Shown here in pieces: positions 40,560-50,541 of a stretch of 64,000 nucleotides of DNA; positions within the stretch are counted from its first letter, which is position 1; the number at the start of each line of letters is the position of its first letter. The notes beneath the pieces were generated by a model. That model was not told where the DNA came from and made no database searches. It saw only the letters and a program-made list of their open reading frames with translations. This stretch comes from Acidimicrobiia bacterium. GTDB lineage: Bacteria > Actinomycetota > Acidimicrobiia > Spongiisociales > Spongiisociaceae. The position numbers and the translations under genes were made by a program. Where the stretch lies: positions 1-64,000 of the forward strand of contig VXMP01000090.1 of the NCBI GenBank assembly GCA_009841075.1. The letters run 5' to 3'.

Positions 40560-41909
40560 ATGTCCCGAATCGCGACCGTAGTAGCGATGATGCTGATGTT
40601 GGTTGGGTGTGGCAGCGAACCCCCATCGGCATTGCCTACTCAGACGGTAACGGTCGTTAATGAACCCTCTACGACCACGACCGTTCCGGCTACGACGGTT
40701 GTTACAGAGCCGTCTACGACTACGACCGCGCCTGCTGTTACGGAGGCGTCTACGACTACCTCGGCACCCGTTGAGACGGTTATTACGGAGGCCTCTACGA
40801 CTACGTCCGCTCCAACCGAAAGCACCTCCACCACCGCCGGCACTACCACCACCACAACGACGGAACCAAGGTGCGAGCTAGGTAACGCGTTGGATGCGGT
40901 GTGGTTGGTCGAGTCCGACTATGGATACGGCACGGCCTTCCACATAGGGGATGGCGAGTGGATCACCGCGGCCCACGTTCTGGGTGACGTCGAGACGCTC
41001 TTGCTTCGCCATGGATCCGAGGAGATCGAAGCCACCGTAGTGGGCATCGACCATGACACCGACGTGGCGTTGCTGAATACCGACACCGAAGCGCCCCCGG
41101 TGCTATTGGCACAGGATGCGCTGGCAGTCGGTTCGGAGGTACTGGCCGCGGGCTATCCGCTCTATGACGAGTCCGAACCTTCGGTGACCCGCGGCATCAT
41201 TTCACGCCTTGAGCGCGACCCCTTCCTAGGAGAATTGCTGCTGACCGACGCGGCCATGAACTCCGGCAATAGCGGCGGACCGTTGCTCACCGAGTGCGGC
41301 ACCGTAGCCGGGATGGTGGTAGTGAAGATCGTCGATTTGGATGTGGAAGGCATCGGCTACGCCGTCACCGCCGCTGAACTGACATCGCAGCTGCCGAGAC
41401 TACGAAGCGGACATCGCACAGAGTTCGAAGAATACCCATCTCTAAGCGACATTCCTACAGACACAGATCTGGTTCAGAGCTGGTACATCGACTACTTCGA
41501 AGGCGTCCCTTTGGCGGTAGTCGAAGCCACCCTCTGGGAAGGGCCCCAGACCTTTCCTGAACAGTCTCCTGAGATGGTGGTTAGCTGCCTCATGCCTCGG
41601 GAATGGTGGTTGTGGTGGCCCTTTGCCTACGTCTATCCACAGCCAGGCACAGGCCTGGTCGACACGGACTGGCTCTTCGATGATGGAACTTATGGATTCG
41701 GGTCTTGGTATTTTGATGGCGAAGACCTGCTGAGCGCAGCCGGATGGACCGAAGACCTGGATGCCGCCGCCCTCGACCCGAACACCTCCGCCGTCTTAAT
41801 CGAGACATGGGACAGCTACTGGGAAGACGAGATTCCCACAGGCACCGCCCTGTTCTCGCTAGATGGCTACGCCGAAGCAATGGCCGCCTTAGACAGAGAA
41901 TGCCCCTAG
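40560..41909 (+). CDS. Secreted trypsin-like serine protease lipoprotein with Thr-rich repeat linker
   Basis: Lipobox LMLVGCGS; catalytic TAAHVL (His), DHDTDVALL (Asp), MNSGNSGGPL (Ser). Confidence 0.82.
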   Translation: MSRIATVVAMMLMLVGCGSEPPSALPTQTVTVVNEPSTTTTVPATTVVTEPSTTTTAPAVTEASTTTSAPVETVITEASTTTSAPTESTSTTAGTTTTTTTEPRCELGNALDAVWLVESDYGYGTAFHIGDGEWITAAHVLGDVETLLLRHGSEEIEATVVGIDHDTDVALLNTDTEAPPVLLAQDALAVGSEVLAAGYPLYDESEPSVTRGIISRLERDPFLGELLLTDAAMNSGNSGGPLLTECGTVAGMVVVKIVDLDVEGIGYAVTAAELTSQLPRLRSGHRTEFEEYPSLSDIPTDTDLVQSWYIDYFEGVPLAVVEATLWEGPQTFPEQSPEMVVSCLMPREWWLWWPFAYVYPQPGTGLVDTDWLFDDGTYGFGSWYFDGEDLLSAAGWTEDLDAAALDPNTSAVLIETWDSYWEDEIPTGTALFSLDGYAEAMAALDRECP

Positions 41910-41934
41910 CCGTACCTCCGGATAACCAGGGCCA

Positions 41935-44763
41935 TCAGGTTCGATCCTGACATCGGGCCTGTCGTATTTCGGCTTGGGACATGGTCCCGGGCCTTTGGTC
42001 GCGTTCGGAGAGCATGGCTTTACCGATGCAATGCACCACCTGTTCCCGGAGCGTTGCTGCCTCGGGTTTGAAGTCTTTCTGATCGACTCTTAGGTATTTC
42101 CAGGGAACGGTGCTTGTTCTGCTCACCGACTCGCACCAGCTCTGCATGGCGTGGTCTTTTTGTACGGTGCCTTCCCAAACCCTCCCCTTGGTCTCGATGA
42201 TCCAGTTGGTTTCGCCCGATTCGGTCTGCTGCACCACCGCCCAATCGGGGTAGTAGAAGCCGATGGCACCGTTGGGTTTCAGGTAGTCAACCCGGAAGGC
42301 GGTACCCGAAGCCCCCTGCTCGGTAGTGCCCAGTGCGGCAAAACGCAGCACGTCATCGGCATTGTCCAGGAACTTGGCGAATTGACGCTCAAATGAGTTA
42401 TAGGTGGCCACGAGGTTGAAGACGGTCTTGTCCGCCTCTAGAGGCGGTAGATCTCTTCTCCAGGCGAACGGACGGGTCTGAGAGAGCCGGAAATCGGCCT
42501 TTTCGTGCTCAAAGGGACGCTGCTCTACGGTGAGAGTGCCGATTTCTGTCGCCAGATATTTGGCGATCCCCTCCTTCAGCTCCGGACGGCCCAGATGGGA
42601 GCGCACCGCCGCATCGTCAGGCACCACCCGGCGGCCGAAACAGCGATTCAGTACGTAGGACTCCACGGAGGGGTAAAGCTCGGCAAAGCGGTTGGTAAGC
42701 CCGGCTTGGCTGACGACCCGATTGGTTATATCGGCCAGGATGTCTTTGGTTGGAGGAATATTTTTGATGGCAATGTCGGCCTGAGAGACCTGGGTTTCGG
42801 TGGTCAAAAAGTCCGTTTTGATACGTATCCGATATTGCTCGCTCAGGTCTTCCTGGTCATAAATGGCCTGCAGCGCATCCACCTCCAAGTCGGACAGTCT
42901 GCGGATGTTATGGGTGAGGCTCAGCTTGGGGATGGGGATGGCTATGTCGTATTCCATCCGTTCCCGAACCGGTTGGATGGTGACCGGCGGCTGCAAGGGT
43001 CGGGGGGTGGTCACCACGCTGACGCCCTCGGTTTCGAGCTGGTTGCGAAGGGTGTCCAACAGCCCGGGCGTACCCAGCACCTCCAGGGTCTGGGTGCGGT
43101 CGGGGCTCACCTGGGTCATCAGGCGCAGCCCACGTCCGATCACCTGCTCTGGGAGGATTTCGGCCTTAGCGGTGAATGGACGCAGCCCGAGCACCACCGA
43201 AACGTTGCGGACGTCCCAGCCCTCCCGCAGCATCAGCACGCTGACGATTACCTTGATCCTGCTCTCGACACGGTCTATGTCACGGGCCTCTTGCCGAGCC
43301 CGTTCAATGTCTCCCTTTCTGACCTCGCCCGTGTTATCGGTGTGGATTACCAGGATTTCCGACTCATCGAAGCCGAACCCCTCGGACAGGTATTCCCCTA
43401 TCCTGTCCGCCCATACGTTCTTCTCCGTCATGATGAACAGCACCGGCTTCACCGAGAGGGACTGGAAGACCTTATGGTGTTCTTTCCAACGTTCCACCGC
43501 CGCCCGTAGCCAGAAGCCGTATTTTTCTATAACATTTTTGTTTTTGACATCCTTCGGATCATCGGCCGGCCGGGTGGGCTGGTCCTCGTTGGTGACGATC
43601 AGGGGTGCCTTCACGATCCGGTCCTCCACCGCCTGGGCGAGCGGATAATCACAAACCGTCCAGGGGAAGTACATGCCGTTCTGGTCCTTGGGGGTGGCCG
43701 AGAAGTCCAGCCAGGCGTTTAGGCCCTGGGGCAGGTGCCGATGAATGGAGAGCAGGGATTTGGTCCAGGCCAGCTCGTCGTCGTGGACGTGGTGGGCCTC
43801 GTCGTTCATCACTACGAGATCGGGCAGCGACCTGACCCGTTCCAGCATGGAGCGTTGTGAGGAAGCGGCCAGGTCCTGGGCCGGTTTTTCCCCCAGCAGG
43901 GCGTCCACGGCGTTGGCCGGCGTCCAGGGCTGGTCACGGGACTCGTAGAGCTGGTGGATGTTGGTGAGGAACAGGTTGGAGGAAGGGTCGGGCTCGGTGG
44001 CTTCTCCGCGCAGGATCACCTTCAGAGAGAAACGGCCCTTCCACTCCGGTGGGATCAAGGGGAGATCGTGGAAAATCTGGTTATTGGCGAAGTCTTTTTC
44101 CAACCTCTGGTAGACGATCACGTTGGGGGCCACGATCAGGAAGTTGGTGGAAAGGCCCGAACCAGGAACCTTGAGCCGGTGGAAGAAGCACCACACCACC
44201 GCCATGGCCATCACCCAGGTTTTCCCGGAGCCGGTGGCCATCTTGAAGGCCAGACGGAGCAGGTCCGGAGGGGGTAGGTACTGCACCACCTCCGATTGGG
44301 ACTCGGGCAGATGGCGGCGCAGCTGTCTGCCCCCGTCCATGGTGGTCTGGAACGAAAAGCCTTCGGGAGGTTTTTCACCGTAGGTAGCGATCAGCTCCTG
44401 GAGGTCATGTTGCTCCGCTATCTCGACCAGCCAGGCCAGCGTTTCGATCGCCTCGCGTTGGCAGAAGTAGTAGCGAAACGGCGAATCAAACCCCTGGACT
44501 TCGTGGTCCTGGTCGAACCAATATTGGAACAGGCGGCGGGTGACCTCGGAGCAGCCTTGGTAATCGTTGGCCCGCCAATCGTCTACCGCGGCCCGTATCT
44601 TCGGGACCACCAGCAGCGGGCTGGGACGCCGTCCGGATTCGTCAACGCTCCATCCGATCGGCGTGTCTTCGTCCTTGACCAGATAGGAGGTGGGGGGTTC
44701 CCACGGGACGCGACTTGAGATCTCCGGTAAAACTTTGTCATAGTCTATTACAGGTTTAGTCAT
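41935..44763 (-). CDS. Type III-like restriction enzyme helicase/nuclease subunit
   Basis: Walker A ATGSGKTWVMAM, DEAH-type VVMNDEAHHVH, C-terminal PD-(D/E)xK-like YYPDWAVVQ...NWIIETKGR. Confidence 0.88.
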   Translation of the reverse strand: MTKPVIDYDKVLPEISSRVPWEPPTSYLVKDEDTPIGWSVDESGRRPSPLLVVPKIRAAVDDWRANDYQGCSEVTRRLFQYWFDQDHEVQGFDSPFRYYFCQREAIETLAWLVEIAEQHDLQELIATYGEKPPEGFSFQTTMDGGRQLRRHLPESQSEVVQYLPPPDLLRLAFKMATGSGKTWVMAMAVVWCFFHRLKVPGSGLSTNFLIVAPNVIVYQRLEKDFANNQIFHDLPLIPPEWKGRFSLKVILRGEATEPDPSSNLFLTNIHQLYESRDQPWTPANAVDALLGEKPAQDLAASSQRSMLERVRSLPDLVVMNDEAHHVHDDELAWTKSLLSIHRHLPQGLNAWLDFSATPKDQNGMYFPWTVCDYPLAQAVEDRIVKAPLIVTNEDQPTRPADDPKDVKNKNVIEKYGFWLRAAVERWKEHHKVFQSLSVKPVLFIMTEKNVWADRIGEYLSEGFGFDESEILVIHTDNTGEVRKGDIERARQEARDIDRVESRIKVIVSVLMLREGWDVRNVSVVLGLRPFTAKAEILPEQVIGRGLRLMTQVSPDRTQTLEVLGTPGLLDTLRNQLETEGVSVVTTPRPLQPPVTIQPVRERMEYDIAIPIPKLSLTHNIRRLSDLEVDALQAIYDQEDLSEQYRIRIKTDFLTTETQVSQADIAIKNIPPTKDILADITNRVVSQAGLTNRFAELYPSVESYVLNRCFGRRVVPDDAAVRSHLGRPELKEGIAKYLATEIGTLTVEQRPFEHEKADFRLSQTRPFAWRRDLPPLEADKTVFNLVATYNSFERQFAKFLDNADDVLRFAALGTTEQGASGTAFRVDYLKPNGAIGFYYPDWAVVQQTESGETNWIIETKGRVWEGTVQKDHAMQSWCESVSRTSTVPWKYLRVDQKDFKPEAATLREQVVHCIGKAMLSERDQRPGTMSQAEIRQARCQDRT

Positions 44764-44766
44764 GAT

Positions 44767-46725
44767 TCATTCACCATTAACATTAACATCGAAGGCTTGG
44801 GAGGTGTCGTTGCCGAAGATGTCGATCACCTTGATCAGAACACGGTATTGGCCGGGCTGCTCATAGGTGTGCGGGTCGGAGGTGAGCCTGAGCGTCCGAT
44901 CCCGGCGTGTGCGGTAGGTGACCCATCCTTGCATGAAGGTGTCGTTGCGGAAATCCCAGTCGGCCGCCCAGTAGTCGATGTAGTCCGACCATTGCTCGAT
45001 CTTGTCTCGCACCTCTTCGGAGATCAGGTCGGTGTTGGGGATGACAAAATCCTCCAGGGTTAGACAAACGGCCAGTCCCTCTGTTTTGACCTCCGCCTTG
45101 AGGTAGGCCAGCTCAAAGAAGTTGACGCTGCCTTCCTGGGCGTCGGTTTGTTCCATTACCTCACGTGGGATCTGCTTGAGCAGAAGTTTGACTCCCCTCT
45201 GTCGGGCCAGATCGTGCATCAAGCTCCCCTGGCTGGAATCGGGGTTCGGTCCGACCAAGCCCATCTCCCACTCCCATCCCAACACGTGTAGCTCCGGTTG
45301 TTGGAGATTGGCGCACTCCCCTACGGCCTGGTTGATCTCGTGGATGGTGACGGGTGCATCCACCGCGCCGATGTAAACCAGTGCCTTACCCTTCTTGCCG
45401 TGCAGGTGGGCGGTGCCCGGAATTGGCTCGGCACCGTACACCTTGAGGATGAACGCCAGGTATTCGTACATGGCCCGCTCCGAATCCCCCTGCTCCTTCC
45501 GGTCTCCGAAGGCCATGCCCTGCCAGTAGCGGCGTTCGTACTTGCCGAGATTCAGAAGCTCGAACGGACGGCAGTTGTCGATGTCGAGCAGCCGCTTGCG
45601 GGTTACGTGAACGCTCCAACGCCCCAGGTCGCACCCTATCCAACGGCGATTGAGTTCTTCGCTGGCGGCCAGGGTTGTGCCTGATCCGCAGAAAAAATCA
45701 GCGATTAAATCTCCTTCGTGGGAGGAAGATTTGATGATGCGCTCCAGCAAGGCCAATGGTTTCTGGGTAGGGTATCCAAGGTTTTCTTTACTATTTCCCT
45801 TAATTATTGATATGTCCCTAAACACGTCGTCTTGAACCTTGAACTCAAGGTCGAAGTCGAAGAGAACATCGTCTTCATGTAGGAGCCTGCTTAGTCGCTT
45901 TTCTACTATGGCTATCCTGCGCGTGATGAGTTTGTCCTTGCTTTTCTTAACAGTCTTGTACAGAACTTGATTGCCTGTGAGATATCGGATAAATCGATTT
46001 CGGTATTCACTGTCTGTCTCTTTGATAGGATTAAATTTAAAATTACTACTTTTGGTATAGCGTAAAATAGTGTCATGATTAGAAGGAAATTTCTGCTTAG
46101 TGTTTGACATTTTTCCGTACCGCCAAACGACTTCATTTCGAAAATTTTCTTTTCCAAAAATCTCATCTAGACAGGATCTGAGCAGATAGTTAACAGTTGG
46201 GTCACAGTGAACGTATAAAGTCCCATCAGTAGCAAGCAGGGCGCGGATCAGCTTCATCCGGTGGTAGATCATTGTGAGATATGAGCTGGTGCCTTCTCGC
46301 CAGGTATCGCGGTAGGCCTTTTCTTCTATGACGGACTGCTCTTTGGTGAGGCTTTCGTCCGTCTCTCCAACTTGGGCCTGGAAGGTGAAGTCGGCACCGG
46401 TGGCGAAGGGTGGGTCTATGTAGATCAGGTCTATCTTGCCGGCGAACTTTTCGAGCAGTGATCCCATCACCACCAGGTTGTCGCCCCAGATCAGTTTGTT
46501 CTTCCAACCCTCCTCGAAGGTGTCGCCTTCATCACCTTCATATACCTCAAATAACGTTACCCCCCCCCTGGGCGTATTTTTAGCATCTTGCGTGGCGCGG
46601 CTTTCGTTGACCGTCTCTATAACCTGGAAGGGGAGATTGACCCGAGGCGTCTCCCGGAGGGTGCCGTCAGGGTTGTATTTGCCGGGCCAGACCAGCTCGG
46701 TCTTGGTGATGTCGATCTTGGCCAT
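44767..46725 (-). CDS. Type III-like DNA adenine methyltransferase (beta class)
   Basis: IDLIYIDPPFATGADF (motif IV), then TRD, then GYPTQKPLALLERII...DLIADFFCGSGTTLAASEEL (motif I). Confidence 0.9.
   Translation of the reverse strand: MAKIDITKTELVWPGKYNPDGTLRETPRVNLPFQVIETVNESRATQDAKNTPRGGVTLFEVYEGDEGDTFEEGWKNKLIWGDNLVVMGSLLEKFAGKIDLIYIDPPFATGADFTFQAQVGETDESLTKEQSVIEEKAYRDTWREGTSSYLTMIYHRMKLIRALLATDGTLYVHCDPTVNYLLRSCLDEIFGKENFRNEVVWRYGKMSNTKQKFPSNHDTILRYTKSSNFKFNPIKETDSEYRNRFIRYLTGNQVLYKTVKKSKDKLITRRIAIVEKRLSRLLHEDDVLFDFDLEFKVQDDVFRDISIIKGNSKENLGYPTQKPLALLERIIKSSSHEGDLIADFFCGSGTTLAASEELNRRWIGCDLGRWSVHVTRKRLLDIDNCRPFELLNLGKYERRYWQGMAFGDRKEQGDSERAMYEYLAFILKVYGAEPIPGTAHLHGKKGKALVYIGAVDAPVTIHEINQAVGECANLQQPELHVLGWEWEMGLVGPNPDSSQGSLMHDLARQRGVKLLLKQIPREVMEQTDAQEGSVNFFELAYLKAEVKTEGLAVCLTLEDFVIPNTDLISEEVRDKIEQWSDYIDYWAADWDFRNDTFMQGWVTYRTRRDRTLRLTSDPHTYEQPGQYRVLIKVIDIFGNDTSQAFDVNVNGE
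45700..46220. other. Low-GC segment inside the methylase gene (target-recognition region)
   Basis: Visibly AT-rich compared with flanks; encodes the TRD between motif IV and motif I. Confidence 0.7.
46560..46568 (-). repeat. G9 homopolymer tract in the methylase coding strand
   Basis: Nine C on the plus strand; codons AGG GGG GGG GTA (R53 G54 G55 V56). Confidence 0.85.
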
Positions 46726-46762
46726 TGTCTCCCTCGCGCCCTGGGATGTAATAGGGGAGATA

Positions 46763-47449
46763 TTACAGAAGTCCTACCTGCCTGAAGCTATAGGTCTGAT
46801 CTGGCGACACAATGAGGTGATCGACCACTCGCAGGTTGATAGTGTCGGCGGCCAGGACAATGGCCCGGATAATTATCTGGTCGTGCTCGGTGGGTTCGAC
46901 CTGTCCATTCGGATGGTTGTGGGCCAGAACCAGGGCGGCGGCCTGGCGATGAAGCGCCGCCTCCACCACCCGACGGGGATACACGGCGGCCCGGTCGATA
47001 GTCCCCTCCTGAAGCAGCTCCACCCCGTTTCTAAGCAGCCGGTAGCCGGAGTCGAGATAGGCCACGGCGAACACCTCGTGTTTGAGCGCCCCGATCCGCA
47101 TCCGCCAGAAATCGCTCAACCGGTCGGCCTCGAGCAGAACCTCGGCTCCTTCGGTGGATTCCTGCAGGTAGCGGGTGGCCGACTCCCGGATTATGTGAAT
47201 CGAGATGGCGCTCACCTCGCCGATCCCTTCCACCGCTTGCAGATCGGAAAGCGGCGCGTCCAACACCCCTCGTAGACTGCCGAACCGCTCCAGAAGTGCT
47301 TTGGCGGGGACCTTCACGTCCGACCTTGGAATGGCCAGGGTGAGGATGATCTCGATGACCTCGTGGTCGGCCAGGCCTTTGAAGCCGCTTCTCAGGAAAC
47401 GTTGGCGGAGGCGTTGGCGGTGGCCGTGGTAGTGCGGGCTGGATGGCAT
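46763..47449 (-). CDS. radC: RadC-family JAB/MPN domain protein
   Basis: HhH-like LQAVEGIGEVSA and JAMM motif LVLAHNHPNGQVEPTEHD. Confidence 0.93.
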   Translation of the reverse strand: MPSSPHYHGHRQRLRQRFLRSGFKGLADHEVIEIILTLAIPRSDVKVPAKALLERFGSLRGVLDAPLSDLQAVEGIGEVSAISIHIIRESATRYLQESTEGAEVLLEADRLSDFWRMRIGALKHEVFAVAYLDSGYRLLRNGVELLQEGTIDRAAVYPRRVVEAALHRQAAALVLAHNHPNGQVEPTEHDQIIIRAIVLAADTINLRVVDHLIVSPDQTYSFRQVGLL

Positions 47450-47582
47450 TCCGCAACCTTAGGCCTGGTTCTCTTAGGGTGTCGGATCAAGCTAACCTTG
47501 ATTAGATGCTTCTTGGTCACCTTGTTGGGCTACCTAAATCGCCGGGCTTTCGGGCCTGGTTTGTGTCATCGGTGGGTGGGGC

Positions 47583-50483
47583 GTGATCAGGACCGGGGAG
47601 GGTTCGGCCGGAAGGTCCGGTAGGTCGGTTCTTCGCTCCCGTCTGGGGTTGGTCCTGGTGACGGTCTTCATCGTGGGGCTGTTGGTGGTGCGGTTGGGGG
47701 CGGTGGCCTGGACCGACTACCTCTGGTACAGATCGGTTGACGCCACCTCGGTCTGGACCACCATCCTGATATCACGGGTGATCCTGGGGGCGATCGGGGT
47801 TTTGGTGGCCGCCCTGGTCATCTGGGTGAACCTGGAGGTGGTACAGCGGGTCAAGAACAACATCCTGCTGGTCGGAGGCCCCGACGACGAGGTGGTGCGG
47901 CGGCTGCGGGCATTGATCAGTGAAAACCGGAGGCTCGCCCATATCGGGGTGTCGATAATCCTCGGCCTGCTACTGGGGTTGGCGGCCTCTTCCTGGTGGC
48001 AGGATGTCCTGCTTTGGCGTAACGGGGTGTCCTTCGACAAGGCCGATCCGATCTTCGGTTCGGATGCCTCCTTCTATGTGTTCGCCCTGCCGGTCTACCG
48101 GAGCGTCCTCAGCTGGTTCATCCAGCTGGTGGTGGTGGCCGGTCTGGTTTCGGTGGCCTATCACTATCTGAACGGGGGCATCCAGCGCATCCCCAACCGA
48201 TTCCCGGTCTTCTCCGGCGGGGTCAAGTCGCACGTGTCGGTTCTGCTGGCGGCCCTGGCCATCCTGAAGGCGGTCGCCTATCGGCTGGACGCCTACGACC
48301 TGCTCTACTCCACCCGGGGTGCCATCTACGGTGCCTCCTACACGGACGTCACCGCCCATCGGCCCGCCCTTTTCCTGCTGATGGCGATCTCGATCTTGGC
48401 GGCCGGTTTGTTGCTTTGGAATATCCGTCAGGCGGGCTGGCTGCTGGTGGGGGTGGCGGCCGGGCTCTGGCTGATCGTTTCGGTGGTGGTCGGAGGGGTA
48501 ATCCCCGCCGCCATCGAGCGCTTCCGGGTTCAGCCCAACCAGTTCAACCTGGAGCGCCCCTACATCGAACACCACATCGAGTTCACGCTGGATGCCTACG
48601 GGATGGGGGAGGGACAGGTGGAGGTGCGCGACTTCGCCGCCTCCCGTGATCTGACCGCCCAGGACATCGTCGACAATCAGGCCACCATCAGCAACGTCAA
48701 GTTGTGGGATCCGGGCGTGCTGGCCCCGGCCTATTCCCAGCTGCAGGCCATCCGCCCCTACTACCAGATCTCCAATGTGGATACCGACCGCTATGTGATC
48801 GACGGGGAGCTGACCCAGGTCATGGTTGCCGCCCGGGAGCTGGACTCCGATGATCTGCCCGCCGAAGGATGGGTGAACGAGAAGCTGGTCTACACCCACG
48901 GGTTCGGCGAGGTGGTGTCGCGGGCCAACGACGTCAACCCCACCACCGGAGAACCCGATTTCCTGGTGCGGGATGTTCCGCCCAGGTCGATCGTTCCCGA
49001 ATTGCAGACAGCCCAGCCTCGCATCTATTACGGCGAGGCCGCCGAGACCGGCGACTATGTGATAGCCCGGACCAACCAGATGGAGGTGGACTACCCATCC
49101 GGCGAGGACGATTCGGTGGTGCGCAACACCTATGAGGGGGAAGGCGGGGTGGAGTTGTCCAATCTGACCACCCGGGCCGCCATGGCCTTCCGGTTCGGCG
49201 ATCTCAACATCCTCATCTCCCCGGAGCTCACCCCGGAGTCTCGGATGCTGATGGTGCGCAACGTGGTAGACCGTTTGGCGCTTGTGGCCCCGTTCCTGGT
49301 CGCCGACAACGATCCCTACCTGGCCCTGATCGAGGGCCGGACGGTGTGGATAGTCGACCTGTACTCCACCACCGACCGCTACCCGTATTCGGCACCGGTG
49401 ATCGACGATCGTCTCGGCCTTACCTCGGGGCTGGGCGACAGCTTCAACTACATCCGCAATTCGGTCAAGGCGGTGGTTGACGCCGAGGACGGCACCATGA
49501 AGCTGTACGTATTAGAGCCCACCGACCCACTCACCCAGGCCTATCGGAACGTGTTCCCCGAAGTGTTCAGCGACGCCTCGGAGATCAGCGAGGAACTCCA
49601 CAACCATCTGCGCTATCCCGAGGATATGTTCCGGGTGCAGTCGGAGATTTATGCCACCTATCACCAGCAGGACCCGCAGGATTTCTTCCAGGAAGAGGAC
49701 AAGTGGCAGATACCGGGAGAGCCCGCCACCTCCGATCGGGAGCTATTACGGGGCGACTTTTTCGACCAGACCGGCCGGGTGAGGTTGGACCTCCGCCAGA
49801 GCCTTCCCTACTACCTGCTGATGAAGCTGCCCGGCGAAGCCGACTTGTCCTATCTGATCCTGCAGAGCTTTAACCCGGCCAGCCGAGAGAACATGACCGC
49901 CTTCCTGGTGGGCAAGAGCGGCCCGGAAGACTACGGGGCGATCATCGACTACCGACTGCCCAGAGGAGAGCTGATCAACGGTCTGCAACAGGTCTCGGCC
50001 CGCATCGACCAGGACCCGATCATTTCCCAGCAGTTCACCCTGTTGGGACAGCAGGGTTCCGAGATTATCCGAGGCAACATGCTGGTGGTGCCGGTGGAGG
50101 AGTCCCTACTGTTCATCCAGCCCATCTACCTCCGGGCCGAAGGAGTGCTGCTCCCTGAGTTCAAGCGGGTGGTGGTGGTGTACGGCGAGCAGAATCCGCC
50201 CATCATGAGCAACTCGCTCGACGAGGCCCTGGTAGAGATTTTCGGTCCGGCGGCGGCGGTAGCCGAAACCTCCGAAGAGCCAATTTCCACCCCGGGGTCC
50301 GATGATCCGCTTCCGAGCGGGGAGGGGGATGTTCAGACCACCGTCCTCCAGATCGATCAGCTGCTCAACGAGGCGGATCAGGCCTTGCGTTCCGGCGACC
50401 TGGGCCTGTATCAGACCAAGGTGGACGAAGCCGCCCGACTAACCGATCGCCTGGTTCGGCTCATAGGAGAATCCGCTTCCTGA
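47583..50483 (+). CDS. UPF0182 family large membrane protein
   Basis: N-terminal TM bundle, WTDYLWYRSV, RPYIEHHIEFTLDAYG...GDYVIARTNQMEVDYP. Confidence 0.9.
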   Translation: MIRTGEGSAGRSGRSVLRSRLGLVLVTVFIVGLLVVRLGAVAWTDYLWYRSVDATSVWTTILISRVILGAIGVLVAALVIWVNLEVVQRVKNNILLVGGPDDEVVRRLRALISENRRLAHIGVSIILGLLLGLAASSWWQDVLLWRNGVSFDKADPIFGSDASFYVFALPVYRSVLSWFIQLVVVAGLVSVAYHYLNGGIQRIPNRFPVFSGGVKSHVSVLLAALAILKAVAYRLDAYDLLYSTRGAIYGASYTDVTAHRPALFLLMAISILAAGLLLWNIRQAGWLLVGVAAGLWLIVSVVVGGVIPAAIERFRVQPNQFNLERPYIEHHIEFTLDAYGMGEGQVEVRDFAASRDLTAQDIVDNQATISNVKLWDPGVLAPAYSQLQAIRPYYQISNVDTDRYVIDGELTQVMVAARELDSDDLPAEGWVNEKLVYTHGFGEVVSRANDVNPTTGEPDFLVRDVPPRSIVPELQTAQPRIYYGEAAETGDYVIARTNQMEVDYPSGEDDSVVRNTYEGEGGVELSNLTTRAAMAFRFGDLNILISPELTPESRMLMVRNVVDRLALVAPFLVADNDPYLALIEGRTVWIVDLYSTTDRYPYSAPVIDDRLGLTSGLGDSFNYIRNSVKAVVDAEDGTMKLYVLEPTDPLTQAYRNVFPEVFSDASEISEELHNHLRYPEDMFRVQSEIYATYHQQDPQDFFQEEDKWQIPGEPATSDRELLRGDFFDQTGRVRLDLRQSLPYYLLMKLPGEADLSYLILQSFNPASRENMTAFLVGKSGPEDYGAIIDYRLPRGELINGLQQVSARIDQDPIISQQFTLLGQQGSEIIRGNMLVVPVEESLLFIQPIYLRAEGVLLPEFKRVVVVYGEQNPPIMSNSLDEALVEIFGPAAAVAETSEEPISTPGSDDPLPSGEGDVQTTVLQIDQLLNEADQALRSGDLGLYQTKVDEAARLTDRLVRLIGESAS

Positions 50484-50541
50484 CCCACCTGCCCCTTCCA
50501 TCTCTATGATGATGGGCAACCGCCGAAGAAGGGGAGGGTAG

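Noticed and set aside
42505-43509. 334-aa plus-strand ORF opposite the restriction helicase gene
   Set aside because: Antisense to conserved helicase motifs; no recognisable family.
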